NCBI RefSeq assembly: GCF_003852525.1
Contig: NZ_QAJL01000003.1
Location: 840,391 to 878,758, forward strand
DNA from: Pedobacter sp. KBW06
GTDB taxonomy: Bacteria; Bacteroidota; Bacteroidia; Sphingobacteriales; Sphingobacteriaceae
Direction of reading: 5' to 3'
DNA length: 38,368 nucleotides
Each line of letters starts with the position of its first letter. Positions within the stretch are counted from its first letter, which is position 1. The position numbers and the translations under genes were made by a program. Of the stretch, positions 27,701 to 35,787 are shown piece by piece. The notes beneath the pieces were generated by a model. That model did not search any database, was not told the DNA's origin, and saw nothing but the letters and a program-made list of their open reading frames with translations.

Positions 27701-30081
27701 GCTGCAGACAATATACCGTTTCCATCAATGCTTAGGTTTGCACCAATTTTAACACCACCCAATGCCGCCGCTGAAGCGACAGGTAAAGTATAATTCGTTA
27801 ATCCATCCAGTTTAGCTTTATCGGCAGGATCCATTAAACCAGGTTTTCCGCCGCTTCCGCCAGTTGCTACCGGAATGTTGGCCGACAAAGTTCCGCCAGT
27901 TAACGCGATTCCTTCACCGATGCTGATCAGCTCAGGACTTCCTGTTCCTGTAGTAGCTCTACCGATCAAAGATCCAGAAGCCAGGTCAGCCATTTTTGCA
28001 AATGTAACCGCCTTATTATTTAAGCCTAAATCCGTTGCATTTCCATCACCGGTTAAAGTGGCGTCATGCTTAACCGCGGTCATCCCGCCACCTGCTGATG
28101 CAGTAATTTTGGATTGTAATTCTTCCAAAGCAGCCTGTACATTGGTTGAACTCAAAGCTCCCTTAGGCGTTACCGGAACAGTGACTGCAATCTGATCACC
28201 TGTATTGATATTGCTGGTATTATTAATTAGTGTTAATTGTGCATCCGTTACATATTTTTTATCAGTTGATTCTTTGATGTCAGCAGTAGTGGCATCCTCA
28301 CCTTTTGTAACCAGCCCTTTTGCATCATAAGTTATTTTGGTATGGGTTGCTCCCGCTATGGCTGCGTTGGCATCTACTTTTCCAAGTAAGGCTGCTTTGG
28401 TAGCATCACTCACTGGCTTTTCCGCATCACTCGTATTGTCTACTTTGCCCAGTCCTAAATTAGCTCTAGCTCCGGCAGCGGTAGTTGCTCCGGTTCCTCC
28501 ATTCACCACTGCAACCACTCCGGTTACATTGGTGGCGGTCCCGTCGATATTTCCTTTTGCTACTCCTGTAAGGATCGGATCTTTGATGGTTGGTCCGTTA
28601 TCTAATACAACAGAGCCGGTTCCCGTAGTGCTTGCTGCTGTAATTGCTCCGCCCTTTCCTTCCAGAATTCCGTTAACGGATGTTCCCAGAGTGATCGAAG
28701 GTGTAGAGTTTGGATTCGTTACTGAGCCGGTGAATCCCTGGGCAGAAATCACTTCTACTGACGTTACTGACCCTCCGCCAGGTCCGCCCCCCGTACCATT
28801 TGAGGCCGCGGTAATTCTACCTTTGGCATCTACGGTAATGTTTGCAGCGGTATAACTTCCTGGAGTTACGGTCGTATTGGACAGTTTTAAGGGCAAAGTC
28901 GTTGTGCCTTCCCCTTCCAAAGTATTGTCGTGGATCACGATTCCATTTCCTCCGGAACCGTTCCCACCGCCTAGTATGCCACGAAGATCAACATGGCTTT
29001 GTCTTGGACCTGAGATGGAAAGTACCGTTCCTGCAAGACTTAAAGACTGGTTAAGATCTGCCAGACTTACGGAATTGCTTCCTTTTATAGATAGGTTATA
29101 GCTGTTATCAAAACTAAGCATCGGCAATTGTCCGCCGCCATCAGTCAATTTATCATCTACATATTTCTTTGTGGCGGCATCCAGGTTGTTTGTTGGCGCA
29201 CCAAGGTTGGTCAGCTTAAAGCCTCCCATAGGAATATTCTTTACAGGAGCTCCAAACCCACTTAAGGGGATTTTAATTTTATTCAGGTCTACATTCTCAA
29301 TAGATCCGTCGGCAATCTTTGCTGAGGTAACTGCATTGTCTGCCAGGTCTAATGTCAGGTCTGTTAATACCGCATCTTTCCCATTTCCAATCGCAATTGT
29401 TCCGGAAGAGGTAACGCTTTTCCCCACACCTGGTAAAGAATTCCCCGGAGTTCCCGGCTCCCCTTTATCTCCTTTGGGACCAGTATCTCCTTTTATTCCC
29501 GGATCTCCTTTTAACCCCTGGTCACCCTTTAAACCAGGTTCGCCTCTCAATCCGGCATCTCCCCTTGCCCCGGGATCACCCTTTACACCGGCATCCCCTT
29601 TGGCTCCTGTATCACCTTTTTCTCCTTTCGGGCCAACCAGTAAAATTCCATTTGCAGGCCAGCTACCAGCAGTTTTTGGACCGTAAAGGCTATTGTTTCC
29701 AAGATTCAGATAAAAATCACCATTGATCCCGACTGCTGCTGAAGGGCTGGAATTCCCACTGAGAATGGTATTCCCATTTGTTCCATTTCCTCCGGAACCC
29801 AGTTCAGCATTGTTTACCAAACGCTGCCACTGCCCGTTATTGTAAAAATAGAAACCGGGAGAATTGTTCGTTTGATAAATTAATAATCCATTGGCAGGGT
29901 TATTGATACCATCACGTTGTATAAGTGACAACCTTGGGATAAGCAAACCTTTCGAAGTGGAAAGAATTTCGAGCTGTGCACTCGCATCAGGAGTGTTTGT
30001 ACCTATTCCTACCTGAGCTTTTGCACCGAATGCAAATAGCAACCCAATAAGCATGATGTATTGCTTAACTGTTTTATTCAT
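24748..30081 (-). CDS. Secreted collagen-like and tail-fibre-like stalk protein
   Basis: A 1777-residue protein with a signal peptide (MNKTVKQYIMLIGLLFAFGAKAQ) followed by VGIGTNTPDASAQLEI and KGLLIPRL, an N-terminal pattern common in Bacteroidota surface fibre proteins. One Y...FYNNGQW module follows near residue 80. Residues 150-215 are 22 uninterrupted Gly-X-Y triplets of the GDT/GLK/GEP type. Next is one tail-fibre repeat like those of the neighbouring 1271-aa protein, then a long Thr/Ala/Gly-rich part with four copies of a second phage-fibre repeat (NGGTGATT, NLGLGKVDNT, KPVS). The last 140 residues are different and look globular and beta-rich. Composition implies an elongated homotrimer. 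It is the first gene of the long array, with an 895-base non-coding region upstream. Confidence 0.93.
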   Translation of the reverse strand: MNKTVKQYIMLIGLLFAFGAKAQVGIGTNTPDASAQLEILSTSKGLLIPRLSLIQRDGINNPANGLLIYQTNNSPGFYFYNNGQWQRLVNNAELGSGGNGTNGNTILSGNSSPSAAVGINGDFYLNLGNNSLYGPKTAGSWPANGILLVGPKGEKGDTGAKGDAGVKGDPGARGDAGLRGEPGLKGDQGLKGDPGIKGDTGPKGDKGEPGTPGNSLPGVGKSVTSSGTIAIGNGKDAVLTDLTLDLADNAVTSAKIADGSIENVDLNKIKIPLSGFGAPVKNIPMGGFKLTNLGAPTNNLDAATKKYVDDKLTDGGGQLPMLSFDNSYNLSIKGSNSVSLADLNQSLSLAGTVLSISGPRQSHVDLRGILGGGNGSGGNGIVIHDNTLEGEGTTTLPLKLSNTTVTPGSYTAANITVDAKGRITAASNGTGGGPGGGSVTSVEVISAQGFTGSVTNPNSTPSITLGTSVNGILEGKGGAITAASTTGTGSVVLDNGPTIKDPILTGVAKGNIDGTATNVTGVVAVVNGGTGATTAAGARANLGLGKVDNTSDAEKPVSDATKAALLGKVDANAAIAGATHTKITYDAKGLVTKGEDATTADIKESTDKKYVTDAQLTLINNTSNINTGDQIAVTVPVTPKGALSSTNVQAALEELQSKITASAGGGMTAVKHDATLTGDGNATDLGLNNKAVTFAKMADLASGSLIGRATTGTGSPELISIGEGIALTGGTLSANIPVATGGSGGKPGLMDPADKAKLDGLTNYTLPVASAAALGGVKIGANLSIDGNGILSAAGSANVVDATTLEKGKVQLAGDLTGTADKPLVANDAITAGKIKDGSITDSKIVDVSGTKVTGNIPGNAANVTGIVGIVNGGTGANNPAGAKVNLGLDKVENTPDLDKPVSKATELALGLKEDKSNKSTNVVADGASGEKYPSVLAIKTYVDTKVNDAVIGAGGVPDATTTVLGKIQLAGDLTNVASLPRIAADAVTTVKIKDENVTDPKILSVSGTKVTGNIPGNAANVTGTVGIANGGTGATTPADAKQNLGLGNVDNTKDADKPVSNAVKTALDAKINLTEKAAVNGVATLDGSGKIPVGQIPALSFSSVDVVDTQAKMLALSAAVVGSTVIRTDQSKSYVLRTLPSSVLANWVEILTPSTSLVQSVNGQIGAVNIAKADLGLGNVENTSDANKPVSTATATALNGKEDKSNKSTNVAADGASVDKYPSVKAIKDYVDGVVVGSTVVPATAATKGILRLTNELGGTADAPTVVSVGGTSAVNISTGIAAVTAATSANTANTIVKRDASGNFSAGTITASLSGNATTATTAASASKLSPGRKINGVTFDGSADIVLPVTADATKQDKSDNLTAVAGLNTTGIVVRTGLGSAVTRAIAAGSGLTLANGDGVAGNPTISLPNAFVGTPGDFTSANISVDAQGRVTKAANGSGGAAYTLPTAAAATLGGVKVGAGLAIDGTGILSAKTDLAYTAAATNGTVGSSTGTAAVIIGGSTTNASLMLPGDKVKLDKIAAITAPGDANKVLTVNSTGTAATWVTPAAGGGGGATNLGFTTGPTDGTMTSSTGTSATISGATNAAAGLMPAIDKAKLDKITDIVESTDANKVLTVSADGKKANWVTPVAGGGGSSLVTYFLSSKKYFIRASGPGVTATLAGNTVTITIPVGVTLDYIKFKTSYAELGSQAFLNIALIDKNALWNNGPDDLVVPVVQIIDINSASPVVNAVTMMGGGNFGFTLQGYANGTVNLQTNNISNHTGSLGFFITVRP
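26480..28515 (-). repeat. Phage-fibre-type repeats of the 1777-aa protein
   Basis: Four copies of the pattern NGGTGATT...NLGLGKVDNT...KPVS, starting near 28515, 27480, 27000 and 26600. Longer linker units are repeated twice (for example VSGTKVTGNIPGNAANVTG, and DKSNKSTNV with a following YVD). The pattern is familiar from caudovirus long tail fibres. Confidence 0.8.
29437..29634 (-). repeat. Collagen-like segment, 22 Gly-X-Y triplets
   Basis: Within the 1777-aa gene, codons 150-215 encode 22 consecutive triplets beginning GPKGEKGDTGAK and ending GEPGTPGNS. They are rich in charged K/D/E pairs and proline, as in bacterial and phage collagens that form triple helices. Confidence 0.95.
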
Positions 30082-30227
30082 GAGATTACTGTATTGATGA
30101 TTGGATCTTGATAATATCGTTTTAGCCCAAACAGAAAAAAATCAAACAGAAAAATCAACCCAAAAAATAGGAGCTTCCCGTTTATTTCTTTTCCGTTACA
30201 GGCGGATTTTCTATAATTAAATAAGTA

Positions 30228-30276
30228 CTAATTAGTCGTGTTTGAACATATTTAACCACTTTGGTGGTCTAATTAG
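30228..30276. promoter_or_regulatory. Paired CTAATTAG palindromes
   Basis: CTAATTAG occurs at 30228-30235 and 30269-30276. The centres are 41 bases apart, close to four helical turns, and a 5-bp-arm dyad (ACCAC...GTGGT) lies between them. The site is about 150-195 bases upstream of the first gene of the array and could be a pair of operator sites. Confidence 0.35.
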
Positions 30277-30422
30277 CTTCGGACTAATACTGTTTTTGTA
30301 GCGCTGTCGATGGTTTTTCTTTTCTGGAAACATATTATTGGAACAATCGTGAACTATTGAGCATTTGCTTTTTTTAGGCGCATAGGTAAGCCAGTCTGTA
30401 CAAAAAATTATCAATTTGGGAG

Positions 30423-30430
30423 CAAAGCTA
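30423..30430 (-). promoter_or_regulatory. Possible Bacteroidota -7 box for the surface array
   Basis: Minus-strand TAGCTTTG fits the TAnnTTTG -7 consensus of Bacteroidota primary-sigma promoters. No clear TTTG -33 box is seen at the usual distance. If used, the leader before the 30081 start would be about 335 bases and would contain the dyads listed here. Confidence 0.25.
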
Positions 30431-30681
30431 ACATACATAATTGTAATATTATTGTATGAATAGTAAAATAAATACGTCTAAGCGCAACTTTAGCACATAA
30501 AATACTGTAAATCAGAAGATTTAATTTTAAATTATTTAAAGAATAACAGTAAAGTTATTGAACTGAAAAGAACAAAAACAGCAGGGAAAAATGAAAATGT
30601 TGACTTTCAATTATTAATCTCCCTTCAGATGGCAGGATGCCACATACAGACTGAACAGACTGACAGTAAGATAAATAAGAG

Positions 30682-30724
30682 AAGGCATTCCCGAATAAAT
30701 CGCGTCCGGAAATGCCTTTTTTTT
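30682..30724 (+). terminator. Strong plus-strand hairpin terminator with no gene upstream
   Basis: AAGGCATTCC (30682-30691) pairs with GGAAATGCCTT (30708-30718), with one bulged base, followed by a run of eight T (30717-30724). On the plus strand it is a textbook intrinsic terminator, yet no plus-strand gene precedes it. On the minus strand the downstream sequence is only moderately T-rich, so a back-up role for susCD is possible. Confidence 0.6.
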
Positions 30725-30910
30725 ATTTGTATCCGTTTTTTTAATACATTTTCTCCAACCGGCTTACAAATTGGGGTTAAAAACGATCTTCGGTGCCAGG
30801 GGAGCACCATGCTTCCCATTAACTGGCCATACAGGTAGCCATAAAGAATTTTGTGTTAATACTTAAAAAGCAGGGATTTATTTCTATCCATCCATGGGTC
30901 CGGAAAGGCC

Positions 30911-30944
30911 TGAAAAAGAATTAGCACCCCCAATTCGGGAGCGC
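30911..30944 (-). terminator. Terminator of the susC-susD unit
   Basis: On the minus strand GCGCTCCC-GAATT-GGGGGTGC folds into an 8-bp stem (two G-T pairs), followed by TAATTCTTTTTC. It starts about 33 bases after the susD stop. Confidence 0.65.
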
Positions 30945-30976
30945 CATTCTAACCTACTAACTAACAATTCTATTTT

Positions 30977-32623
30977 TTAATATCCGGTATTATTGGGATT
31001 CAGCTTAGTATTCTTATCTATCGCCACCTGTGGAACCGGCAATTTCATCAGCTTACTGTTCCAGGATCTTTTTTGAACCGAAGAGTTTTTAATGTCCACC
31101 AAATCCTTCATGACTGCCGGGGCAATTCCCCAACGTCTGATGTCAAAATAACGGTGTCCTTCTCCCGCCAGCTCAATCCTTCTCTCCTGCTGGATCAGCA
31201 AACGGACTTTGTCCTGATTGTTATATACAACACGGTCTATAACCGGCATCCCTACCCTTGTTCTGATCTCGTCTAAAGCATCATAAACCTCAGTACCCGG
31301 CCCGCTCAATTCATTCTGCGCTTCTGCCTGAGTGAGCAAAACCTCTGCATAACGAATCAAAATGGTATTATTGAAAGCTTTATACTCTCTTTGCTCATTG
31401 GGATCTACCAGCTTACGGAATCCGTAACCCGTTTTAGAGGCACTTTCATTTACCCCCCAGTCATAACTATAGCCATTGACAAGGAGATTCCACGGATTAC
31501 CATCAAATTCAATGGAAGCATAAAATCTGGGATCCCTGTTTTTATACTCGTCCATATACTTTGGATCTTTGGCATTATACAAAGCTGCGCGGGTTGCCAC
31601 TGCCACCGGCACATGGGGCTGGCCATTGCTCATCCAATAATCGTCTACCAAAGGTTGCGTCGGACTGATCGATGCCCAGCCCCCAACCTGTGCAGGCAGC
31701 AATAGGGTATTTAAACCATGTGTATCTTTTTCCGGGGTATACTCACGTTCCAGGATCACTTCCGAATTGCCCTCATTCTCGGTATAAAACAACTTCTCAT
31801 AGCTGCGCAAACCCAATCTGAATTTTTTCTCTTCCGCTGCGTCTGCAAAATTCACCCATTTACTATAATCGTCTTTTAAGTCCTGCGCATTGCTTTCTGC
31901 AGTTACCTTAAACAAACTATAGCCCAATGTTTTCACTTGTTTTGCCGCGGATACTGCTTCTGCCCATTGCTTATAATATAAATGTGCTCTTGCTTTGAGG
32001 GCCAGGGCAGCCCCTTTGGTGACCCTTCCTTTTTCTGTTTTTTTACCACCTGCATAAGAAACAGGTAATACCGCAGCAGCATCTCCCAGTTCTTTAAGCA
32101 CAAAGCTCAATACTTCTGCTTCTTTTGTTCTTGGCAATTCCTCTCCAAAGGCCAAAGATTTTGTCACCAGAGGAACATCACCTACCAGTAAGATCATATT
32201 CAAATACTGATAAGCCCTTAGAAACCGTACTTCTGCCTTATAACGCTCCAGCAGGTTTTTATCTTCCGGGGTTTTATCAATATTTTCCAACAGATAATTA
32301 AACCTCCTGATTGCTTTATAGCCAGCTTCCCAACCAAAATCCACGGTCAGGTTCACATCTCCTGAGCTCACAACTGTGGCAATACTTTCCCATGGATATT
32401 GCGCATAAGCGTTATCCGCATAAGCATCATAATAGGACTGATAAGCGTCACCGGGAAGGTTCTGATAACAGCCGTTCACTGCGAGGAAAGCATCATTACT
32501 TGTTTTCCAAAAAGTTTCACTGGAAACACTGTCTTGTGGGATTTTATTCAGCAGGTCTTTTTTACAAGCCGATAATACTGAGGCAAACAGCCCCAGATAT
32601 ATGATATATTTAAATTTTTTCAT
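30977..32623 (-). CDS. SusD/RagB-family glycan-binding lipoprotein
   Basis: A 548-residue lipoprotein. The signal ends in a lipobox (VLSAC-KKD, Cys20). The N-terminal half is helical and SusD-like (DSVSSETFWKTSNDAFLAVNGCY) and the C-terminal half has the SusD_RagB pattern (ILIRYAEVLLTQAEAQN, QQERRIELAGEGHRYFDIRRWG, ending NPNNTGY). SusD proteins cap SusC transporters on the outer face and bind oligosaccharide. The gene follows the SusC gene by 35 bases and is followed by a hairpin terminator, so the pair forms one unit. The substrate cannot be read from the sequence; the nearby GH20 gene suggests N-acetylhexosamine-containing glycans. Confidence 0.95.
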   Translation of the reverse strand: MKKFKYIIYLGLFASVLSACKKDLLNKIPQDSVSSETFWKTSNDAFLAVNGCYQNLPGDAYQSYYDAYADNAYAQYPWESIATVVSSGDVNLTVDFGWEAGYKAIRRFNYLLENIDKTPEDKNLLERYKAEVRFLRAYQYLNMILLVGDVPLVTKSLAFGEELPRTKEAEVLSFVLKELGDAAAVLPVSYAGGKKTEKGRVTKGAALALKARAHLYYKQWAEAVSAAKQVKTLGYSLFKVTAESNAQDLKDDYSKWVNFADAAEEKKFRLGLRSYEKLFYTENEGNSEVILEREYTPEKDTHGLNTLLLPAQVGGWASISPTQPLVDDYWMSNGQPHVPVAVATRAALYNAKDPKYMDEYKNRDPRFYASIEFDGNPWNLLVNGYSYDWGVNESASKTGYGFRKLVDPNEQREYKAFNNTILIRYAEVLLTQAEAQNELSGPGTEVYDALDEIRTRVGMPVIDRVVYNNQDKVRLLIQQERRIELAGEGHRYFDIRRWGIAPAVMKDLVDIKNSSVQKRSWNSKLMKLPVPQVAIDKNTKLNPNNTGY

Positions 32624-32658
32624 CAGTATATATTCTAAATTAAATGAAGGGCCAGTAA

Positions 32659-35600
32659 TTAAAAACGGACACTTAAACCCATTACATAAGACTTTAATCC
32701 CGGATAAGAAGACCTTGCTGAAGGCACTTCAGGATCAAAATCTTTAAGCCGTTTGTCTGCCCTTATGGTAAAGGGATTCGTTGCGCTCAGGTAAACCCTT
32801 AATCCGCCAAGGTGCATTTTCGAAATTACCGGAGCACTGAAAGTATAACCCAATGAAAGTGATTTGATCCTCAGATAAGCTGCGTTAAATAGCCAAAAAT
32901 CAGAGTAAACGGTATTTTGGGTATTGTTTTCCGATTTCAGCAACCTTGGATAGGCTGCATTTGGATCCGGGTTCGCGATTGTCCAGCGTTGCTCATGAAT
33001 AGGCTTCACTCCTGAACCATTAAAAAAGGCCATAGAGGCTTCCTCACCCAAATAAACCTTAACATTCGTTACCCCCTGTGCCAGCATTGAAAGATCAAAA
33101 CCTTTATAACCCATATTCAGGTTAAAACCGTAGGTAAAAAACGGCTGGTCATTTCCTACAATTGTGCGGTCATTTGCATCAATTTTATTATCGCCATTAA
33201 GGTCGGCAAATTTAATGTCCCCGCCTTTAGAGGCTGAATTGATTTTCGGCGAGGCTGCCGCTTCAGCATCACTTGCAAACAAACCTTGCGACTTATACAT
33301 ATAGAAGGAGCCCAATGGTTCCCCTACCTTAAAAATGTATTTATCGTTGATGTTTCCATCAGCACTGGATAAGGAAGTAATTTTGTTCCATACCTTAGAC
33401 ATATTTGCTCCGATCCCGTATGTAAAATCACCAATATTGTTCTTATAACCCAACTGTAACTCCAATCCTTTATTCTGAACTGAACCTGCATTTTGCGCCG
33501 GTGCGTCCAAACCATACTCCAAAGCACTTTGTAAAGAAAGGAGGATGTCGTTGGTATTTCTGAGGTAATAATCGGCGGTCAGGTTTACTTTCCCGTTGAA
33601 CATGGTTAAGTCCATTCCGAGGTTGGAAACCGTAGTCTTTTCCCAGCTCACTTTTGAATTTGAGCCTTTCTCCTGCCACACTCCATTCTGGGTCTGATCT
33701 GCAAAAGAATAAGCAAACTTAGACACCAGGAGGTCCAGGTAATCGTAATTCCCCACATTGTCCTGATTCCCAAGTTTACCCCAGGAAGCACGTAATTTCA
33801 GGTCGTCGATCCATTTGATCTGTTTCATAAATTCCTCCTGACTGATTCTCCATCCGGCAGAAAAACCAGGAAAAACGGCCAGCCTGTTTGCCGGTCCAAA
33901 CCTGGAAGATTTATCAAACCTGATGTTCGCTTCCAATAGATACCGGTCATTATAGGAATAGTTCATCCTTCCGAAGAAAGACTGAATCGCCCATTCGCCC
34001 AGATTCCCTTCATTGGTATTGAAATTTGGATTATTGGCACCCGCATCGATCACCCCAAGATCATTGTTTGGAAAATCTTTACGTCCTGCACGGATAAACC
34101 TGGATTGGAATGCTTCATAAGAAGTACCACCCAATATTTTACCATAATGTTTTCCTATTGTTTTTTCATACTCGGCTGTTCCCTGCAACAGCATTCTGTT
34201 GTTCCTGTCCCAGCGTTCATCGAGTGCATTTGGCGTAACCGCAGTACTGGCTACCGGCTGTTTAGTTAAAAAATTAATGATCGGTGCCAGCTCGTTCGTA
34301 AAAACAGAACCTGTTTTATTATAGGCATTGTAAGAAGCTGTTCCACGCAAAATCAATCCTTCTGTCAGGGTCAGGTCTGCATTTACAGCGGTATTGATTC
34401 TTTGTTCCTTCGAACTGCTTCGTCCCCCTTCTTCCAGGGTCCGGACCGTATTTCCAGTCACCAGGGGATCGAATACTCCCCCACTCAGACTTCCCCAGGT
34501 ACCATCCGTATGGCGAATGGGAATGGTAGGTACATTTCTGTTAAGCGTAGTGAAGGAATAATCGCCTCCGTTCATTTGATACATCTCCTGTGTGAAGGAA
34601 CTCGTTGTGCTTAAGTTCAGCCGTTTATTTACCGCTGCATTGGTATTTAACCTGAAGGAGTAACGGTCCATATCTTTTCCTTTTTTCAGGGATTCCTGAT
34701 TCATATAACCAAAGCCGGAATAGAATTTAATCTTGTCCCCGCCACTCACACTGATCTGATGATCCTGTAATGGGGCATTCTTTAGTAATGATGCTTTATA
34801 CCAGTCGGTATTCGGATACCGGTCGGGATCTTCTCCGGTATCAAATTTCCTGATCTCTTCATCTGTAAAACGAACCGGTCTGCCTGCGTTTGTCAAAGCC
34901 TCATTTAACAAACGTGCATATTCCGGCGAACCCAGATATTTTGGAATATTGGTTGGCGATTGCTTTCCATAATACCCATTATATTCAATGTTCATCTTTC
35001 CGTCTTTTCCCTTTTTTGTTGTAACCAGGATCACTCCGTTTGCCGCCCGGTTTCCATAGATAGAAGCAGATGCAGCATCTTTAAGCACAGAGATACTTTC
35101 TACGTCATTGGGGTTGATACGGGCAAAATCTGCCGGACTTGCGGGAATCCCATCTACTACAATTAATGGTTCTTTGGATACTGCGGTCTGACCTGCAAGT
35201 GTGATCTGGTTGCTTCCCCTCAGGGATAAACTACCGATATCACCACCAGCACCACCTTCGCCGGTAGTGGAATTAAAACTCCCTACATCACCCGTTCTGG
35301 ACTTCACCGTCAAACCCGGAGTAATTCCCTGTAAGGCATTCTGCATGGAAGTGACCGGTCTGTTGGTAATCTGGGCGGAACTAATGCTGGCTACCGATCC
35401 GGTCAGGTTTACCTTTTTCTGGGTGCCATAGCCAACCACCACCACTTCGTTCAGGCCATTATCTGATTGAACAAGGTAGATGTCCAATTGTGTTTTGCTG
35501 CCAACTTCTACCTGCTGGGTACTATAGCCGACATAATTAACGATCAGCGTTGCCGGACCGGCAGATCCGATATCTAAAGTAAAATTTCCTTTGCTATCCG

Positions 35601-35760
35601 ATTGCACGCCCTTCTTGCTTCCCTTGAGCATGATAGAAACGCCAGGCAGAGGGGAATTGTCTGCTTTATCCAATGTCTTCCCTGAGATGTTTCTAACCTG
35701 CGCTTGTGCGTAGCCACAGGTTAAAAAAACAAATAATAATAGTAAATGTAAACGAATCAT
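32659..35760 (-). CDS. SusC/RagA-family TonB-dependent outer-membrane transporter
   Basis: A 1033-residue protein with a signal peptide (about 1-20, ending YAQAQ). A carboxypeptidase-regulatory-like domain follows (about 22-105; ISGKTLDKADNSPLPGVSI). Then come a TonB-box-like stretch NEVVVVGYGTQ, a plug domain (SVLKDAASASIYGNRAANGVILVTTKKG) and a large beta barrel that ends in aromatic residue F (SVRF). No N-terminal STN/secretin domain is seen, so there is no sign of sigma/anti-sigma trans-envelope signalling. It imports oligosaccharides with its SusD partner using TonB energy. The upstream gap contains the hexosaminidase terminator, so susC probably has its own promoter. Confidence 0.96.
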   Translation of the reverse strand: MIRLHLLLLFVFLTCGYAQAQVRNISGKTLDKADNSPLPGVSIMLKGSKKGVQSDSKGNFTLDIGSAGPATLIVNYVGYSTQQVEVGSKTQLDIYLVQSDNGLNEVVVVGYGTQKKVNLTGSVASISSAQITNRPVTSMQNALQGITPGLTVKSRTGDVGSFNSTTGEGGAGGDIGSLSLRGSNQITLAGQTAVSKEPLIVVDGIPASPADFARINPNDVESISVLKDAASASIYGNRAANGVILVTTKKGKDGKMNIEYNGYYGKQSPTNIPKYLGSPEYARLLNEALTNAGRPVRFTDEEIRKFDTGEDPDRYPNTDWYKASLLKNAPLQDHQISVSGGDKIKFYSGFGYMNQESLKKGKDMDRYSFRLNTNAAVNKRLNLSTTSSFTQEMYQMNGGDYSFTTLNRNVPTIPIRHTDGTWGSLSGGVFDPLVTGNTVRTLEEGGRSSSKEQRINTAVNADLTLTEGLILRGTASYNAYNKTGSVFTNELAPIINFLTKQPVASTAVTPNALDERWDRNNRMLLQGTAEYEKTIGKHYGKILGGTSYEAFQSRFIRAGRKDFPNNDLGVIDAGANNPNFNTNEGNLGEWAIQSFFGRMNYSYNDRYLLEANIRFDKSSRFGPANRLAVFPGFSAGWRISQEEFMKQIKWIDDLKLRASWGKLGNQDNVGNYDYLDLLVSKFAYSFADQTQNGVWQEKGSNSKVSWEKTTVSNLGMDLTMFNGKVNLTADYYLRNTNDILLSLQSALEYGLDAPAQNAGSVQNKGLELQLGYKNNIGDFTYGIGANMSKVWNKITSLSSADGNINDKYIFKVGEPLGSFYMYKSQGLFASDAEAAASPKINSASKGGDIKFADLNGDNKIDANDRTIVGNDQPFFTYGFNLNMGYKGFDLSMLAQGVTNVKVYLGEEASMAFFNGSGVKPIHEQRWTIANPDPNAAYPRLLKSENNTQNTVYSDFWLFNAAYLRIKSLSLGYTFSAPVISKMHLGGLRVYLSATNPFTIRADKRLKDFDPEVPSARSSYPGLKSYVMGLSVRF

Positions 35761-35768
35761 ACTTGGTT

Positions 35769-35784
35769 GGTTTAGTTTAGGTTA
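35769..35784 (-). promoter_or_regulatory. Leader motif before the susC start, shared with GH20
   Basis: Minus-strand TAACCTAAACTAAACC, eight bases before the susC ATG. It differs from the GH20 leader motif by one inserted base. Confidence 0.4.
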
Positions 35785-35787
35785 TTG

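Larger units (their letters stand above)
30082..30976. other. 895-base non-coding region between the surface array and susD
   Basis: AT-rich sequence with many stops in all frames. The short frames inside it (for example 30232-30438 minus and 30629-30838 plus) resemble no family I know. It contains the susD terminator, the plus-strand terminator, two CTAATTAG palindromes, the dyad ACCACTTTGGTGGT (30255-30268) and the likely control region of the 1777-aa gene. Its position makes it the leader or promoter region of the 30-kb array. Confidence 0.7.

Noticed and set aside
25154..29686. Long plus-strand frames opposite the 1777-aa gene (for example 25154-25636, 25769-26392, 28337-28855, 29171-29686)
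   Set aside because: They are antisense shadows of a Gly/Ala/Thr-rich repeat gene: Pro/Val/Ala-rich low-complexity products with no family resemblance, while the minus frame has a signal peptide and clear repeats.
20928..30081. Prophage tail module
   Set aside because: Signal peptides on both proteins and no phage structural, packaging, lysis or integrase genes anywhere in the window.
30232..30438. 68-codon minus-strand frame in the intergenic region
   Set aside because: AT-rich, unusual composition, no signal or domain, and it overlaps the dyads; most likely chance.
30629..30838. 69-codon plus-strand frame
   Set aside because: It reads straight through a strong terminator hairpin and resembles nothing known.
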